Positions 17,168 through 23,997 of a DNA stretch of 64,000 nucleotides are shown here, one piece after another. Under the pieces are notes generated by a model. It was given only the letters and a program-made list of their open reading frames with translations. It ran no database searches and was not told the DNA's origin. A program made the position numbers and the translations under genes. Source of the stretch: Alistipes sp. UBA934 (GTDB taxonomy: Bacteria; Bacteroidota; Bacteroidia; Bacteroidales; Rikenellaceae); NCBI GenBank assembly GCA_002293535.1, contig DBDK01000003.1:62001-126000 (forward strand), given 5' to 3'. The stretch's first letter is position 1; each line of letters opens with the position of its first letter.

Positions 17168-17717
17168 CCTTATCCGCGTCGTCTTTTTCGCTTCTCGGTT
17201 TCGAGGGCTCCAGCGGATAGCCCAGCGCCACTGCACACAGCGGGTTCCACTCTTTCGGTAGCGGCAAAAACTTCCTCAGATAGTCCGTTGCCGTTTCTGC
17301 ATCTGAATTTTCTGCGTAGCTTAACTCGCTGCCGGAGTTCCGTTCTTTGCTCCATCTGGGCCTTCCGTTCACGTGCACCCAGCAGGAACCCAGCCCCGCC
17401 TCTTCAGCCACCAGTTGTAGTATCGTCGCCGAGATAGCCGCATTGTCCAACCACAGGTCTGTGGCCGAACTGTCGCCGCACACCAATATCGCGCAGGGCG
17501 CATCGGCCAACAGTGCCGACCCGAAATCCCTCATCTGCGCCACTTTCGTCAATATCTGGGCATCCTCTATCACCATAAATCTGGTCGATCGCGTATTTTT
17601 CGAGGACGGGGCAGTAAGCGTCGCCTTTAGCAATCCTTCCAGCACCTCTCTCGGTACCCTTTTGTGCTCGAAGCGTCTCACACTCCGGCGTTTTTTCAAC
17701 AATTCAGTCAGTGTCAT
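17154..17717 (-). CDS. nitroreductase-family FMN protein
   Basis: 187 residues of the nitroreductase/FRP fold, FMN- and NAD(P)H-dependent. N-terminal motif LLKKRRSVRRFEHKRVP (phosphate-binding arginines), APSSKNTRSTRFMVIED, and GLGSCWVHVNGRP, the FMN contact region. The physiological substrate cannot be read; family members reduce quinones, nitro compounds or enoates. Start: ATG 17717 lies 6 nt downstream of a good -7 box; an ATG at 17726 would fall inside the box. Divergent from ispF with 37 bp between start codons; convergent overlap with tatC of 14 nt. Confidence 0.88.
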   Translation of the reverse strand: MTLTELLKKRRSVRRFEHKRVPREVLEGLLKATLTAPSSKNTRSTRFMVIEDAQILTKVAQMRDFGSALLADAPCAILVCGDSSATDLWLDNAAISATILQLVAEEAGLGSCWVHVNGRPRWSKERNSGSELSYAENSDAETATDYLRKFLPLPKEWNPLCAVALGYPLEPSKPRSEKDDADKVIYL

Positions 17718-17723
17718 AATACA

Positions 17724-17755
17724 CAAAAATAGTAAAATTGCTTATATTTGTCAAA
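17724..17755 (-). promoter_or_regulatory. full Bacteroidota promoter of the nitroreductase gene
   Basis: On the minus strand, TTTG (17755-17752), a 20-bp spacer and TATTTTTG (17731-17724): a perfect consensus. The -33 element overlaps the first base of the divergent ispF start codon. Transcription would start at or next to the ATG at 17717, so no leader is expected. Confidence 0.7.
17743..17750 (+). promoter_or_regulatory. -7 box TATATTTG of ispF
   Basis: Perfect TAnnTTTG match ending 4 nt before the ispF ATG (17755). It is interleaved with the divergent nitroreductase promoter, so both polymerases would compete for the same 37 bp. Confidence 0.6.
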
Positions 17756-18261
17756 TGAATTTCCGAATCGGTCACGGATACGACGTCCACCGCCTCGCTG
17801 CGGAGGGTTCCGACGGCAAAAGGCTCGTCCTGAGGCTCGGTGGCGTCACCATTCCCCATTCGCTGGGTCTTGTCGCCCATTCCGACGGGGATGTTGTCGT
17901 CCACGCCCTTTGCGATGCGCTCCTCGGTGCTGCTGCGCTTGGTGATATCGGTATTCACTTCCCCGATTCCGACCCCGCTTATAAGGGCATCGACTCGCTT
18001 GAACTTCTCCGCCTTACCACTTCCCTTCTTCTCCGACAGGGCTTCGTGGTTTCCAATGTCGATTGCACTCTTGAGCTTCAGGCGCCGAAAGTTGCTTCTT
18101 TCATTCCTCAGATGCGCTCGGCCCTCTCCTCGGCCCTGAATATCGACCCCGGCCAAGTCTCCCTCAAGGCCACCACTACCGAGGGTCTCGGCTTCGTAGG
18201 TCGCCAGCAAGGCGTAGCTGCACACGCCGTTGTTCTCATTAAAACCGATGAGCGATGCTGA
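17755..18261 (+). CDS. ispF: 2-C-methyl-D-erythritol 2,4-cyclodiphosphate synthase
   Basis: Fifth enzyme of the non-mevalonate isoprenoid pathway; forms the cyclic diphosphate with release of CMP. 168 residues, normal length. Metal ligands in GYDVHRL (Asp8, His10) and the core HSDGDVVVHALCDALLGAAALGDIG; nucleotide-binding ATTTEGLGFVGRQQG near the C-terminus. Start ATG 17755 was chosen because the protein then begins exactly like the family (MNFRIGHGYDVHRL) and because the -7 box lies 4 nt upstream. Its stop overlaps the recN start by 7 nt. Confidence 0.97.
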   Translation: MNFRIGHGYDVHRLAAEGSDGKRLVLRLGGVTIPHSLGLVAHSDGDVVVHALCDALLGAAALGDIGIHFPDSDPAYKGIDSLELLRLTTSLLLRQGFVVSNVDCTLELQAPKVASFIPQMRSALSSALNIDPGQVSLKATTTEGLGFVGRQQGVAAHAVVLIKTDERC

Positions 18262-19916
18262 GGTCTCTTTCCGTTGAGAACTATGCGCTTATCGACCGTC
18301 TCGATATGACCCTCGGAGCGCACCTCAATATCGTCACGGGCGAGACCGGCGCCGGTAAGTCCATTCTTCTCGGTGCTCTCGGTCTTCTTTTGGGTACTCG
18401 CTCCGAGGCCGGGGTTCAGAAGGATCCTGCAAAAAACTGCGTCGTCGAAGGTACCTTCTCCCTTTCCGAGAACCTTCAGCCGTTCTTCACCGATAACGAT
18501 CTCGATTTCTCTCCTTCCACCACCATCCGCCGCGTCATCTCCGCTTCCGGCAAGAGTCGCGCTTACGTCAATGACCTTCCCGTTTCGCTTTCCACTCTTC
18601 GCGAGTTGGGCGACCGCCTTATCGACATCCATTCCCAGCACGAAAATCTTCTTCTCCGCGATGACGGCTTCCGTGTTTCGATTCTCGACGGCATGGCATC
18701 CCAATCGTCACTCTTAAAGCACTACGGCGAGGTTTTCTCTCACTGGCGCTCTCTGCTTAAACAGCTTTCCGCCGCCCGCACGGCAGCATCGTCCGCCTCT
18801 CGCGACGAGGATTGGTTGCGCCACCAGACCGAAGAACTCTCTTCGCTCGGCCTTAGCGCCGACGAGCAGCAACTCCTCGAAGCCGAACTTCTCGAACTTT
18901 CCCATAGCGACGAGATCCGCGAGGCCCTTTCCACCGCGGTAGTCCAGCTCGGCGGTAACAGCAACTCCACTTCCGGTTCCGACGAACCCGGTATCGTCTC
19001 CCGCCTCCGCACTCTTCGCTCCACTATCGAGCATATCGGCGATATCCATCCTCGCGCCGCAGCTTTTGCCCAGCGTCTCTCTTCCGCTCACCTCGAATTG
19101 CAGGATTTGGAGCGCGAAATGGCTTCCGAGTACGATCGCATCGAGGGTAATCCCCAGCGTCTTGCTCAGGTCTCTTCCCGCCTCGATGCCATCTATGCTC
19201 TCCAACAAAAACACCGCGTTGCCTCCGTGGCTGAACTTCTCGATCTTCAGGCCGACTTCGCCTCCCGCCTCTGTTCCATCGAGCACGGCGAAGAGCATAT
19301 TGCCCACCTCGAAGCCGAAGCTGCCGCCGCCGAGTCCGAGACCCGAAAACTTGCCACTCAGATCTCCTCCGCGCGCCATAAGGCCGCTTCTGTTGTCGAA
19401 AAAAGTGTAGTCGAGATGTTGCGTCGCCTCGGTATGCCCGCTCCTGTGTTCATCGTCGAACTCACCCGCGCGCCTGAACCTCGCACCGACGGCGCCGACC
19501 AGATACGATTCCTGTTCACCGCCAATGCTTCTATGCCCCCTCGTCCTGTCGAGAAGATCGCTTCCGGCGGTGAGATTTCGCGAGTTATGTTGGCTCTCAA
19601 GACGCTTTCGGCTCGCTCGGCCGGCCAGCCCACTGTTATTTTCGATGAGATCGACGCCGGAGTTTCCGGCCGCGTTGCCGATGCAATGGGGGACATCATC
19701 GCCGAACTCGCCCTCCACTCTCAGGTGCTCAATATCACCCACCTTCCTCAGATCGCTGCCAAACAGGGCGAGCATTTTCTGGTTTTCAAGCAGGACGGTT
19801 CGACCCACATCCGCCTCCTTTCCGCCGCCGAGCGTGTCACCGAGATCGCGGGGATGCTTAGCGGCAGCACCGTCACCGACGCCGCCTTAGAACAAGCCGC
19901 GGAACTCTTAAAATAG
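18255..19916 (+). CDS. recN: DNA repair protein RecN
   Basis: SMC-like ATPase in double-strand-break repair, 553 residues. Walker A GETGAGKS (29-36), a central region with long coiled coils broken by a hinge, the ABC signature ASGGEISRVMLALK and Walker B TVIFDEIDAGVSG near residues 430-475, then the H-loop NITHLPQIAA. Translationally coupled to ispF (7-nt overlap), an odd functional pair. The last 9 nt overlap the end of the convergent SLOG gene. Confidence 0.96.
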   Translation: MLRSLSVENYALIDRLDMTLGAHLNIVTGETGAGKSILLGALGLLLGTRSEAGVQKDPAKNCVVEGTFSLSENLQPFFTDNDLDFSPSTTIRRVISASGKSRAYVNDLPVSLSTLRELGDRLIDIHSQHENLLLRDDGFRVSILDGMASQSSLLKHYGEVFSHWRSLLKQLSAARTAASSASRDEDWLRHQTEELSSLGLSADEQQLLEAELLELSHSDEIREALSTAVVQLGGNSNSTSGSDEPGIVSRLRTLRSTIEHIGDIHPRAAAFAQRLSSAHLELQDLEREMASEYDRIEGNPQRLAQVSSRLDAIYALQQKHRVASVAELLDLQADFASRLCSIEHGEEHIAHLEAEAAAAESETRKLATQISSARHKAASVVEKSVVEMLRRLGMPAPVFIVELTRAPEPRTDGADQIRFLFTANASMPPRPVEKIASGGEISRVMLALKTLSARSAGQPTVIFDEIDAGVSGRVADAMGDIIAELALHSQVLNITHLPQIAAKQGEHFLVFKQDGSTHIRLLSAAERVTEIAGMLSGSTVTDAALEQAAELLK

Positions 19917-20345
19917 CTCTCCTGCCCTAAAAATATTATCTATCTCAAGCCCTCGACTCAGAGCATATTTAACAGTATATCGAGTACCGGTACCGCCCTT
20001 CGATCGGTCATAATAACAGATCAGCCTTGTCGAACGATCCACCATCCACTCGTCCCTTCTGTAGTAGCATCCTCGCTTGTATTTCGGCTCCAGAACGACG
20101 ATCTCGTCGGCCCGCGGGTCGGCATAGTGGCCCTCGAAAGGCACCGCTGCAACCAACCTCACTTCGGGATGCTCATCACGCAGACGCACCACCGCTTCTG
20201 CCGCCGCAAGGTCGAATCCTTCGGCCATTCCGCTGATGAACACCCTGTAGCCGTCGTCGTATGCCGCCCTCACCGCCACCGTCAGCCGCTTTTCGTCCGC
20301 GTCTGCGCCGACATAAAACCGATGCCCTGAAAAACACAAAGTCAT
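19908..20345 (-). CDS. SLOG-superfamily protein (DUF1273/YpsA-like)
   Basis: 145 residues with a Rossmann-like SLOG fold: N-terminal MTLCFSGHRFY, then VFISGMAEGFDLAAAEAVVRL containing the GxAxGxD-type ligand loop, and a C-terminal STRLICYYDRSKGGTGTRYTVKYALSRGL. SLOG domains bind nucleotide-derived ligands; YpsA-type members have unclear cellular roles. Start: ATG 20345 gives the family's usual beginning and follows a -7 box; the frame opens 12 codons earlier. Divergent from the YtxH gene. Confidence 0.8.
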   Translation of the reverse strand: MTLCFSGHRFYVGADADEKRLTVAVRAAYDDGYRVFISGMAEGFDLAAAEAVVRLRDEHPEVRLVAAVPFEGHYADPRADEIVVLEPKYKRGCYYRRDEWMVDRSTRLICYYDRSKGGTGTRYTVKYALSRGLEIDNIFRAGELF

Positions 20346-20366
20346 AAAAATCTGGAACGATATTTG

Positions 20367-20374
20367 CAAAGATA
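20367..20374 (-). promoter_or_regulatory. -7 box TATCTTTG of the SLOG gene
   Basis: Perfect TAnnTTTG on the minus strand, 21 nt before the ATG at 20345. The adjoining plus-strand GATATTTG (20359-20366) is a one-mismatch -7 candidate for the divergent YtxH gene, back-to-back with this box. Confidence 0.5.
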
Positions 20375-20403
20375 CAGACAAACCACATTAAAAACTAAAG
20401 ATT

Positions 20404-20709
20404 ATGAGAAGAAGTAGTTCCTGTGGCGCCGTTGTAGGCGCTTTTGTAGGCGGCGCCCTTGTAGGCGGCATCATCGCCCTTTTGTTCGCACCTCGTTCGG
20501 GCGCCGAGACTCGCGAAATTATCCGCGAATTCGTCGAGGATGAAGTCGATATGGTCAAGGACAAGGCCTCTCAGGTTCGCGACTATGCCGAGGGCGAGAT
20601 CAACAAGTACAAACGCAAAGCTCGTCGCGCCGTAGGTGAGATTCAGGAGATGGTCGAGGAGGCTAAGGAGGCTGTCGAGGAGGAGATCAAACGTGCGACT
20701 CGTCGCTAA
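20404..20709 (+). CDS. YtxH-domain membrane-anchored protein
   Basis: 101 residues. A Gly/Ala/Val-rich membrane segment (AVVGAFVGGALVGGIIALLF, about 9-28) is followed at once by APRSGAETREIIREF, the hallmark of YtxH proteins, and a long charged helix probably forming a coiled coil (about 40-100). The family is linked to general stress and envelope functions, with no biochemical role known. First of three closely spaced genes; 18 nt separate it from the holin-like gene. Confidence 0.85.
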   Translation: MRRSSSCGAVVGAFVGGALVGGIIALLFAPRSGAETREIIREFVEDEVDMVKDKASQVRDYAEGEINKYKRKARRAVGEIQEMVEEAKEAVEEEIKRATRR

Positions 20710-20727
20710 CAATCCCCACTTATAATT

Positions 20728-21093
20728 ATGGGACGAGGTTTTGATCAATTTTTCGAGTTGCGCGACGAGGGGCTCGACTACCTTCGCCTTCGTTGGGCGA
20801 GGGCTCGACTCGGCATTGTCGAGAAGCTCTCCACTGGCATTGCCAAGGCTTTCGGGTGGGTGATTTTCGTCGTGCTCGTGCTTTCGGGGCTCTCTTTTAT
20901 GATGGTAGCGCTGGCTCTTTGGCTGGGCGAACTTCTGGGTGATCCTGTTTGGGGATTCCTTATCGCCGGCGGTATATTTTTGCTTGGGGCGGCGCTTATG
21001 TTGCTTGTCGGTAGAAGATTGGTTGCCAACTCTATGGTACGTTACTTCATCGATATGTTTTTCACCGAAAACGACGACTATTATGGCGAGTAG
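20728..21093 (+). CDS. phage-holin-3-like / DUF1469 membrane protein
   Basis: 121 residues with two adjacent transmembrane helices (about 42-62 and 72-95: GWVIFVVLVLSGLSFMMVAL and WGFLIAGGIFLLGAALMLLV) in the pattern of the PF07332 'putative Actinobacteriota/Bacteroidota holin' family, which often sits beside YtxH genes. These are chromosomal membrane proteins of unknown role and the name does not imply a prophage; no phage genes surround it. Overlaps the next gene by 11 nt. Confidence 0.75.
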   Translation: MGRGFDQFFELRDEGLDYLRLRWARARLGIVEKLSTGIAKAFGWVIFVVLVLSGLSFMMVALALWLGELLGDPVWGFLIAGGIFLLGAALMLLVGRRLVANSMVRYFIDMFFTENDDYYGE

Positions 21094-21328
21094 AAACATT
21101 AAGGTTCGTTGCCTGAGTGACATTTCCTCTCTTGGGGAACTTCAGCAGGCTCGTAAGGAGCTCGAATTGTTGTCGTGGTATTCCGAGCAGCGTCTGGCCG
21201 ACAACACCGAGACTCTCTTTTCTTTCGACAATCTCCTTTCGTCGTTCGCACCTCCGTGGGCTCTGGGTATTTTTCGCGTGATCCGGCGCAGGTTTTTCGG
21301 TGGAAGGGGCGATTGCGATTGCGCATAG
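21083..21328 (+). CDS. small hypothetical protein of the YtxH/holin-like cluster
   Basis: 81 residues. N-terminal half is a charged helix (LSDISSLGELQQARKELELL), then a hydrophobic patch (LLSSFAPPWALGIFRVIRR) that could touch the membrane, and a basic-acidic tail ending in GDCDCA. Its ATG at 21083 lies 11 nt inside the preceding gene, showing coupling. Similar third partners follow YtxH/holin pairs in other Bacteroidales, as far as I recall. It ends just before the convergent kinase gene. Confidence 0.65.
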   Translation: MASRNIKVRCLSDISSLGELQQARKELELLSWYSEQRLADNTETLFSFDNLLSSFAPPWALGIFRVIRRRFFGGRGDCDCA

Positions 21329-21346
21329 TCCTGTCTGCGTTCCGGC

Positions 21347-22459
21347 TTAGGGGAAGACCATCGAGAAGGTGGTTTGTCCCGGCACCGATCTCACAGTAAG
21401 TTGGGCTCCGTGCAGACGCATTATCTGTCGCGACAGGCTTAGACCTATTCCGCTTCCGGCGTCTTTCGTCGTGAAGAACGGTATGAAGATTTGGGGCAAC
21501 ACCTCGGCAGCGATGCCGGGGCCGTTGTCCGTTATGGATATTATCACCTGCTCTCCTGCGGGGCATCGGGCCGTCACTTTGATTTCCCCATCCGTTCGCC
21601 CTGCCACCGCTTGGGCTGCATTTTTCAGCAGATTCACCACCACTTGGAACACCTGGTTTTCGTCGGCATAGAGCATTATGTCGTCCGGCTCCACTTTCAC
21701 CTCCACCCTCATCCCTTCGAACTCTTGCTCCACAAGTCTTACGGCACGCTCCAGCAGAGGTCTCACCTCCACCAACACGGGTCTGGGCTCCGGTAATCGC
21801 GTCAGTTGCCTGTATGAGTCCACAAATGCCGTCAGTCCTTTCCCCGTTGCGTGTATCGTTTCCAGTCCTCGTCTTACTTCGTCCGACAACCCTTCTGCGT
21901 CCATCAGGGTCTCGCTCAGGGAGGTTATCGGCGAGATCGAGTTCATAATCTCGTGCGTCAGCACCCTTATCAGTCTCACCCACGATTCGGTTTCCTGCTC
22001 GGCCAGTTCGCTGCCTATTTCACTTATCGCAAAGACCTTCACTTCGCTGTCTCTCAGCACCATCGTCGAGCAGTTCACCGCCAGTGTGACCTCTCCCCTT
22101 TCATCACTGAAACTTATCCGTCTCCTCTCCCCCGCTCCCATCTCTTTGAAAATATCCGGCAGCCCCGGCTCCAGCCTTCCTAATTGGTTCAGATGTGTCA
22201 GTACTTTCAGCCTCAGCAACCGATGAGCTTCTGCGTTGGTTTGTTTTATCACTCCGCTTGGGCTCACCACCATAATTCCGGTTCTCGCGCTGTCCAATAT
22301 CAGCCCGTAGTACTGTTCCCGCCTCGCAGCATCCTCTTTCTCCCTCACTATTATGTCTTTGACCCTGTTGAGGTTCACGTCTGCGAACCGGAAGGCGTAG
22401 TCTCCCGCTTCGATCGCGCTCAGCATATAGTTTATCGCCCGACTACTTTTGTTCCACAT
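21347..22459 (-). CDS. soluble PAS-domain sensor histidine kinase
   Basis: 370 residues; partner of the adjacent NtrC-type regulator. PAS domain about 55-150 (DSARTGIMVVSPSGVIKQTN), dimerisation helix with phospho-accepting His169 in RVLTHEIMNSISP, then the ATPase boxes NLLKNAAQAV, ITDNGPGI, FFTTK and GSGIGLSLSR. Related Bacteroidota NtrY-like kinases start with two membrane helices; here translation begins in the linker (SSRAINYMLSAIEAGDYAFRF), so the sensor looks cytoplasmic. The start ATG overlaps the regulator's 3' end by 17 nt, leaving no room for a membrane part. Confidence 0.9.
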   Translation of the reverse strand: MWNKSSRAINYMLSAIEAGDYAFRFADVNLNRVKDIIVREKEDAARREQYYGLILDSARTGIMVVSPSGVIKQTNAEAHRLLRLKVLTHLNQLGRLEPGLPDIFKEMGAGERRRISFSDERGEVTLAVNCSTMVLRDSEVKVFAISEIGSELAEQETESWVRLIRVLTHEIMNSISPITSLSETLMDAEGLSDEVRRGLETIHATGKGLTAFVDSYRQLTRLPEPRPVLVEVRPLLERAVRLVEQEFEGMRVEVKVEPDDIMLYADENQVFQVVVNLLKNAAQAVAGRTDGEIKVTARCPAGEQVIISITDNGPGIAAEVLPQIFIPFFTTKDAGSGIGLSLSRQIMRLHGAQLTVRSVPGQTTFSMVFP

Positions 22460-23825
22460 CGCCGTATTTTTTCATCTTGTTGTAGAGCGTTTGCCTCGTG
22501 ATCCCCAGTGCTTCCGCCACTGCACCCAGATGCCCTGAATGCGTTTCCATCGCCACCCTTATCATCTCTCTTTCCATCTCTTCGAGCGTAGCCACAGGTG
22601 CCGGTGGTGCCACCGGGGGTCTCGACGCGCTTAGTGCGTTCTCGTCTATCCAGGGTTCTTCGCTTATTATCACCGCCTTTTCGATGGTATGTTGCAGCTC
22701 TCTTATGTTTCCCGGCCAGTATGCGTTGCGTAGTTTTTTCGCTGCGTTCCTTGTAAGTTGCAGCTCTCTCTTCCCATATTTCTCTCCATATCTCTTCATA
22801 AACATCTCTGCCAGCCCCACTATGTCGTCCGCCCTCTCTCTCAGTGGCGGCAGTTCCAGGTGTATCGTGTTTATCCTGTAGAGCAGGTCTTCTCGGAACT
22901 CTCCCATCACTATCGCGTCGGCCAGGTTTCTGTTCGTCGCGCTTATCAGCCTTATATCTACCGGTATGGGCACATTGCTTCCCACTCTTGTCACACTTCT
23001 GCTCTGTAACACATTCAGTAGTTTCGCTTGTAGTTCCGGCGGCAGGTTCCCTATTTCGTCCAGAAAGAGCGTTCCCTGGTCCGCCACTTCGAATTTTCCC
23101 GCTCTGTCCTCCGTTGCCCCGGTAAAAGCTCCTTTCGTGTGGCCGAACAATTCGCTCTCGAACAAAGACGGAGGTACCGCACCCATATCCACCGCCACCA
23201 TCACCTCTTTTCGCCGGGGCGAGAGCCTGTGTATTTCCCTCGCGAGCATCTCTTTTCCGGTTCCGTTTTCGCCCGTTATCAAAATATTGGCATCCGTCCG
23301 CGCGACCTTCTCCACCATTGCCCTGAGCTCCTTCATCGCCGCCGATTTGCCCCAAAAGAACTCTCCTTCTCTCCTATTTTGTCCTGTTCCCACAACCTGT
23401 TTTCGTACTTGCTCCAACCGCCTCACCTCTCCTTTCGATTTTCTAAGATTGTACGCCGCCAGCAGCGATGCCACCAGCTTGTCGTTCTCCCAGGGCTTCA
23501 CCACGAAGTCCGCAGCTCCCTCCTTTATCGCCGTCACCGCCAGTTTGATGTCGCCGTATGCCGTGAAGACCACCACCTGCGTATCGGGTCGGTAGCTTTT
23601 GATCTCCTTTAGCCAATATAGTCCTTCGTTCCCGGAGTTGAGGCGATCGTTGAAGTTCATATCGAGCAGCACCACGTCGGGTTTTTCCGATCTCAGCAAT
23701 TCCATAATTCTTGAAGGATTCGGAATCGTTATCACTCGCTCGAAATACCGCTTCAGAAGTGCTTCTGCGGCTATCAGGATATTTCGGTTGTCGTCCACGA
23801 CGAGAATTGTGCCTGTTTTTGCCAT
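22443..23825 (-). CDS. sigma-54-dependent response regulator (NtrC family)
   Basis: 460 residues. Receiver domain (1-120) with acidic pocket VVDDNRN, phosphorylation site Asp55 in VVLLDMNF, and conserved Lys in VVKPWEN; AAA+ domain (about 155-390) with Walker A GENGTGKE, the sigma-54 contact loop GAFTGAT and ELPPLRERADDI; a C-terminal Fis-type HTH (GAVAEALGITRQTLYNKMKKYG). It should activate sigma-54 polymerase, almost certainly at the divergent tolC promoter. Start ATG 23825 gives a normal receiver start; the frame opens 14 codons upstream, beyond the predicted mRNA start. Overlaps the kinase gene by 17 nt. Confidence 0.94.
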   Translation of the reverse strand: MAKTGTILVVDDNRNILIAAEALLKRYFERVITIPNPSRIMELLRSEKPDVVLLDMNFNDRLNSGNEGLYWLKEIKSYRPDTQVVVFTAYGDIKLAVTAIKEGAADFVVKPWENDKLVASLLAAYNLRKSKGEVRRLEQVRKQVVGTGQNRREGEFFWGKSAAMKELRAMVEKVARTDANILITGENGTGKEMLAREIHRLSPRRKEVMVAVDMGAVPPSLFESELFGHTKGAFTGATEDRAGKFEVADQGTLFLDEIGNLPPELQAKLLNVLQSRSVTRVGSNVPIPVDIRLISATNRNLADAIVMGEFREDLLYRINTIHLELPPLRERADDIVGLAEMFMKRYGEKYGKRELQLTRNAAKKLRNAYWPGNIRELQHTIEKAVIISEEPWIDENALSASRPPVAPPAPVATLEEMEREMIRVAMETHSGHLGAVAEALGITRQTLYNKMKKYGDVEQK

Positions 23826-23845
23826 TTTTTCGTGATTTCTCTCTG

Positions 23846-23853
23846 CAAAGATA
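23846..23853 (-). promoter_or_regulatory. -7 box TATCTTTG of the regulator-kinase operon
   Basis: Perfect TAnnTTTG on the minus strand, 20 nt before the ATG at 23825. The -33 position falls inside the first 17-bp palindrome (23862-23878), so the bound regulator could block its own gene. Confidence 0.55.
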
Positions 23854-23861
23854 ACGCATAG

Positions 23862-23878
23862 TGTCAAATTTTTTTACA
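23862..23878. promoter_or_regulatory. candidate regulator-binding palindrome, site 1
   Basis: TGTCAAATTTTTTTACA. One mismatch to site 2; its centre lies about 113 bp before the predicted tolC transcript start, in the usual range for enhancer sites of NtrC-type activators. It also covers the -33 region of the regulator's own promoter. Confidence 0.6.
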
Positions 23879-23882
23879 CTAT

Positions 23883-23899
23883 TGTCAAATTTTTTGACA
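23883..23899. promoter_or_regulatory. candidate regulator-binding palindrome, site 2
   Basis: TGTCAAATTTTTTGACA, a perfect inverted repeat of TGTCAAA with 3 bp between the halves. Its centre is 21 bp (two helical turns) from site 1 and about 92 bp before the predicted tolC start, a spacing that suits two regulator dimers on one DNA face. Confidence 0.65.
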
Positions 23900-23956
23900 T
23901 TTATGGCAGTTTCGTCTCTCCTGTATTTCCACTGTTTATCAATCACTTACGTAGTT

Positions 23957-23971
23957 TGGCACGGGTTTCGC
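23957..23971 (+). promoter_or_regulatory. sigma-54 (-24/-12) promoter of the tolC operon
   Basis: TGGCACGGGTTTCGC: the GG and GC elements have the right spacing, with a single deviation from TGGCACGNNNNTTGC. The predicted transcript start is near 23983, 15 nt before the tolC ATG. The divergent regulator carries the GAFTGA sigma-54 contact loop. Confidence 0.8.
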
Positions 23972-23997
23972 ATAAATTAGAACAAACGCAAAACCCG

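Noticed and set aside
18714..19808. Long open frame opposite recN
   Set aside because: Shadow of the recN codons; translation has no recognisable domain and recN is intact.
20728..21093. Prophage remnant suggested by the holin-like protein
   Set aside because: The family is a chromosomal YtxH partner; no integrase, tail or lysis genes surround it.
23826..23997. Origin of replication at the AT-rich gap beside the skew change
   Set aside because: No cluster of DnaA boxes (TTATNCACA) was found; the palindromes and the -24/-12 promoter fit gene regulation better. Kept only as a note in the skew finding.
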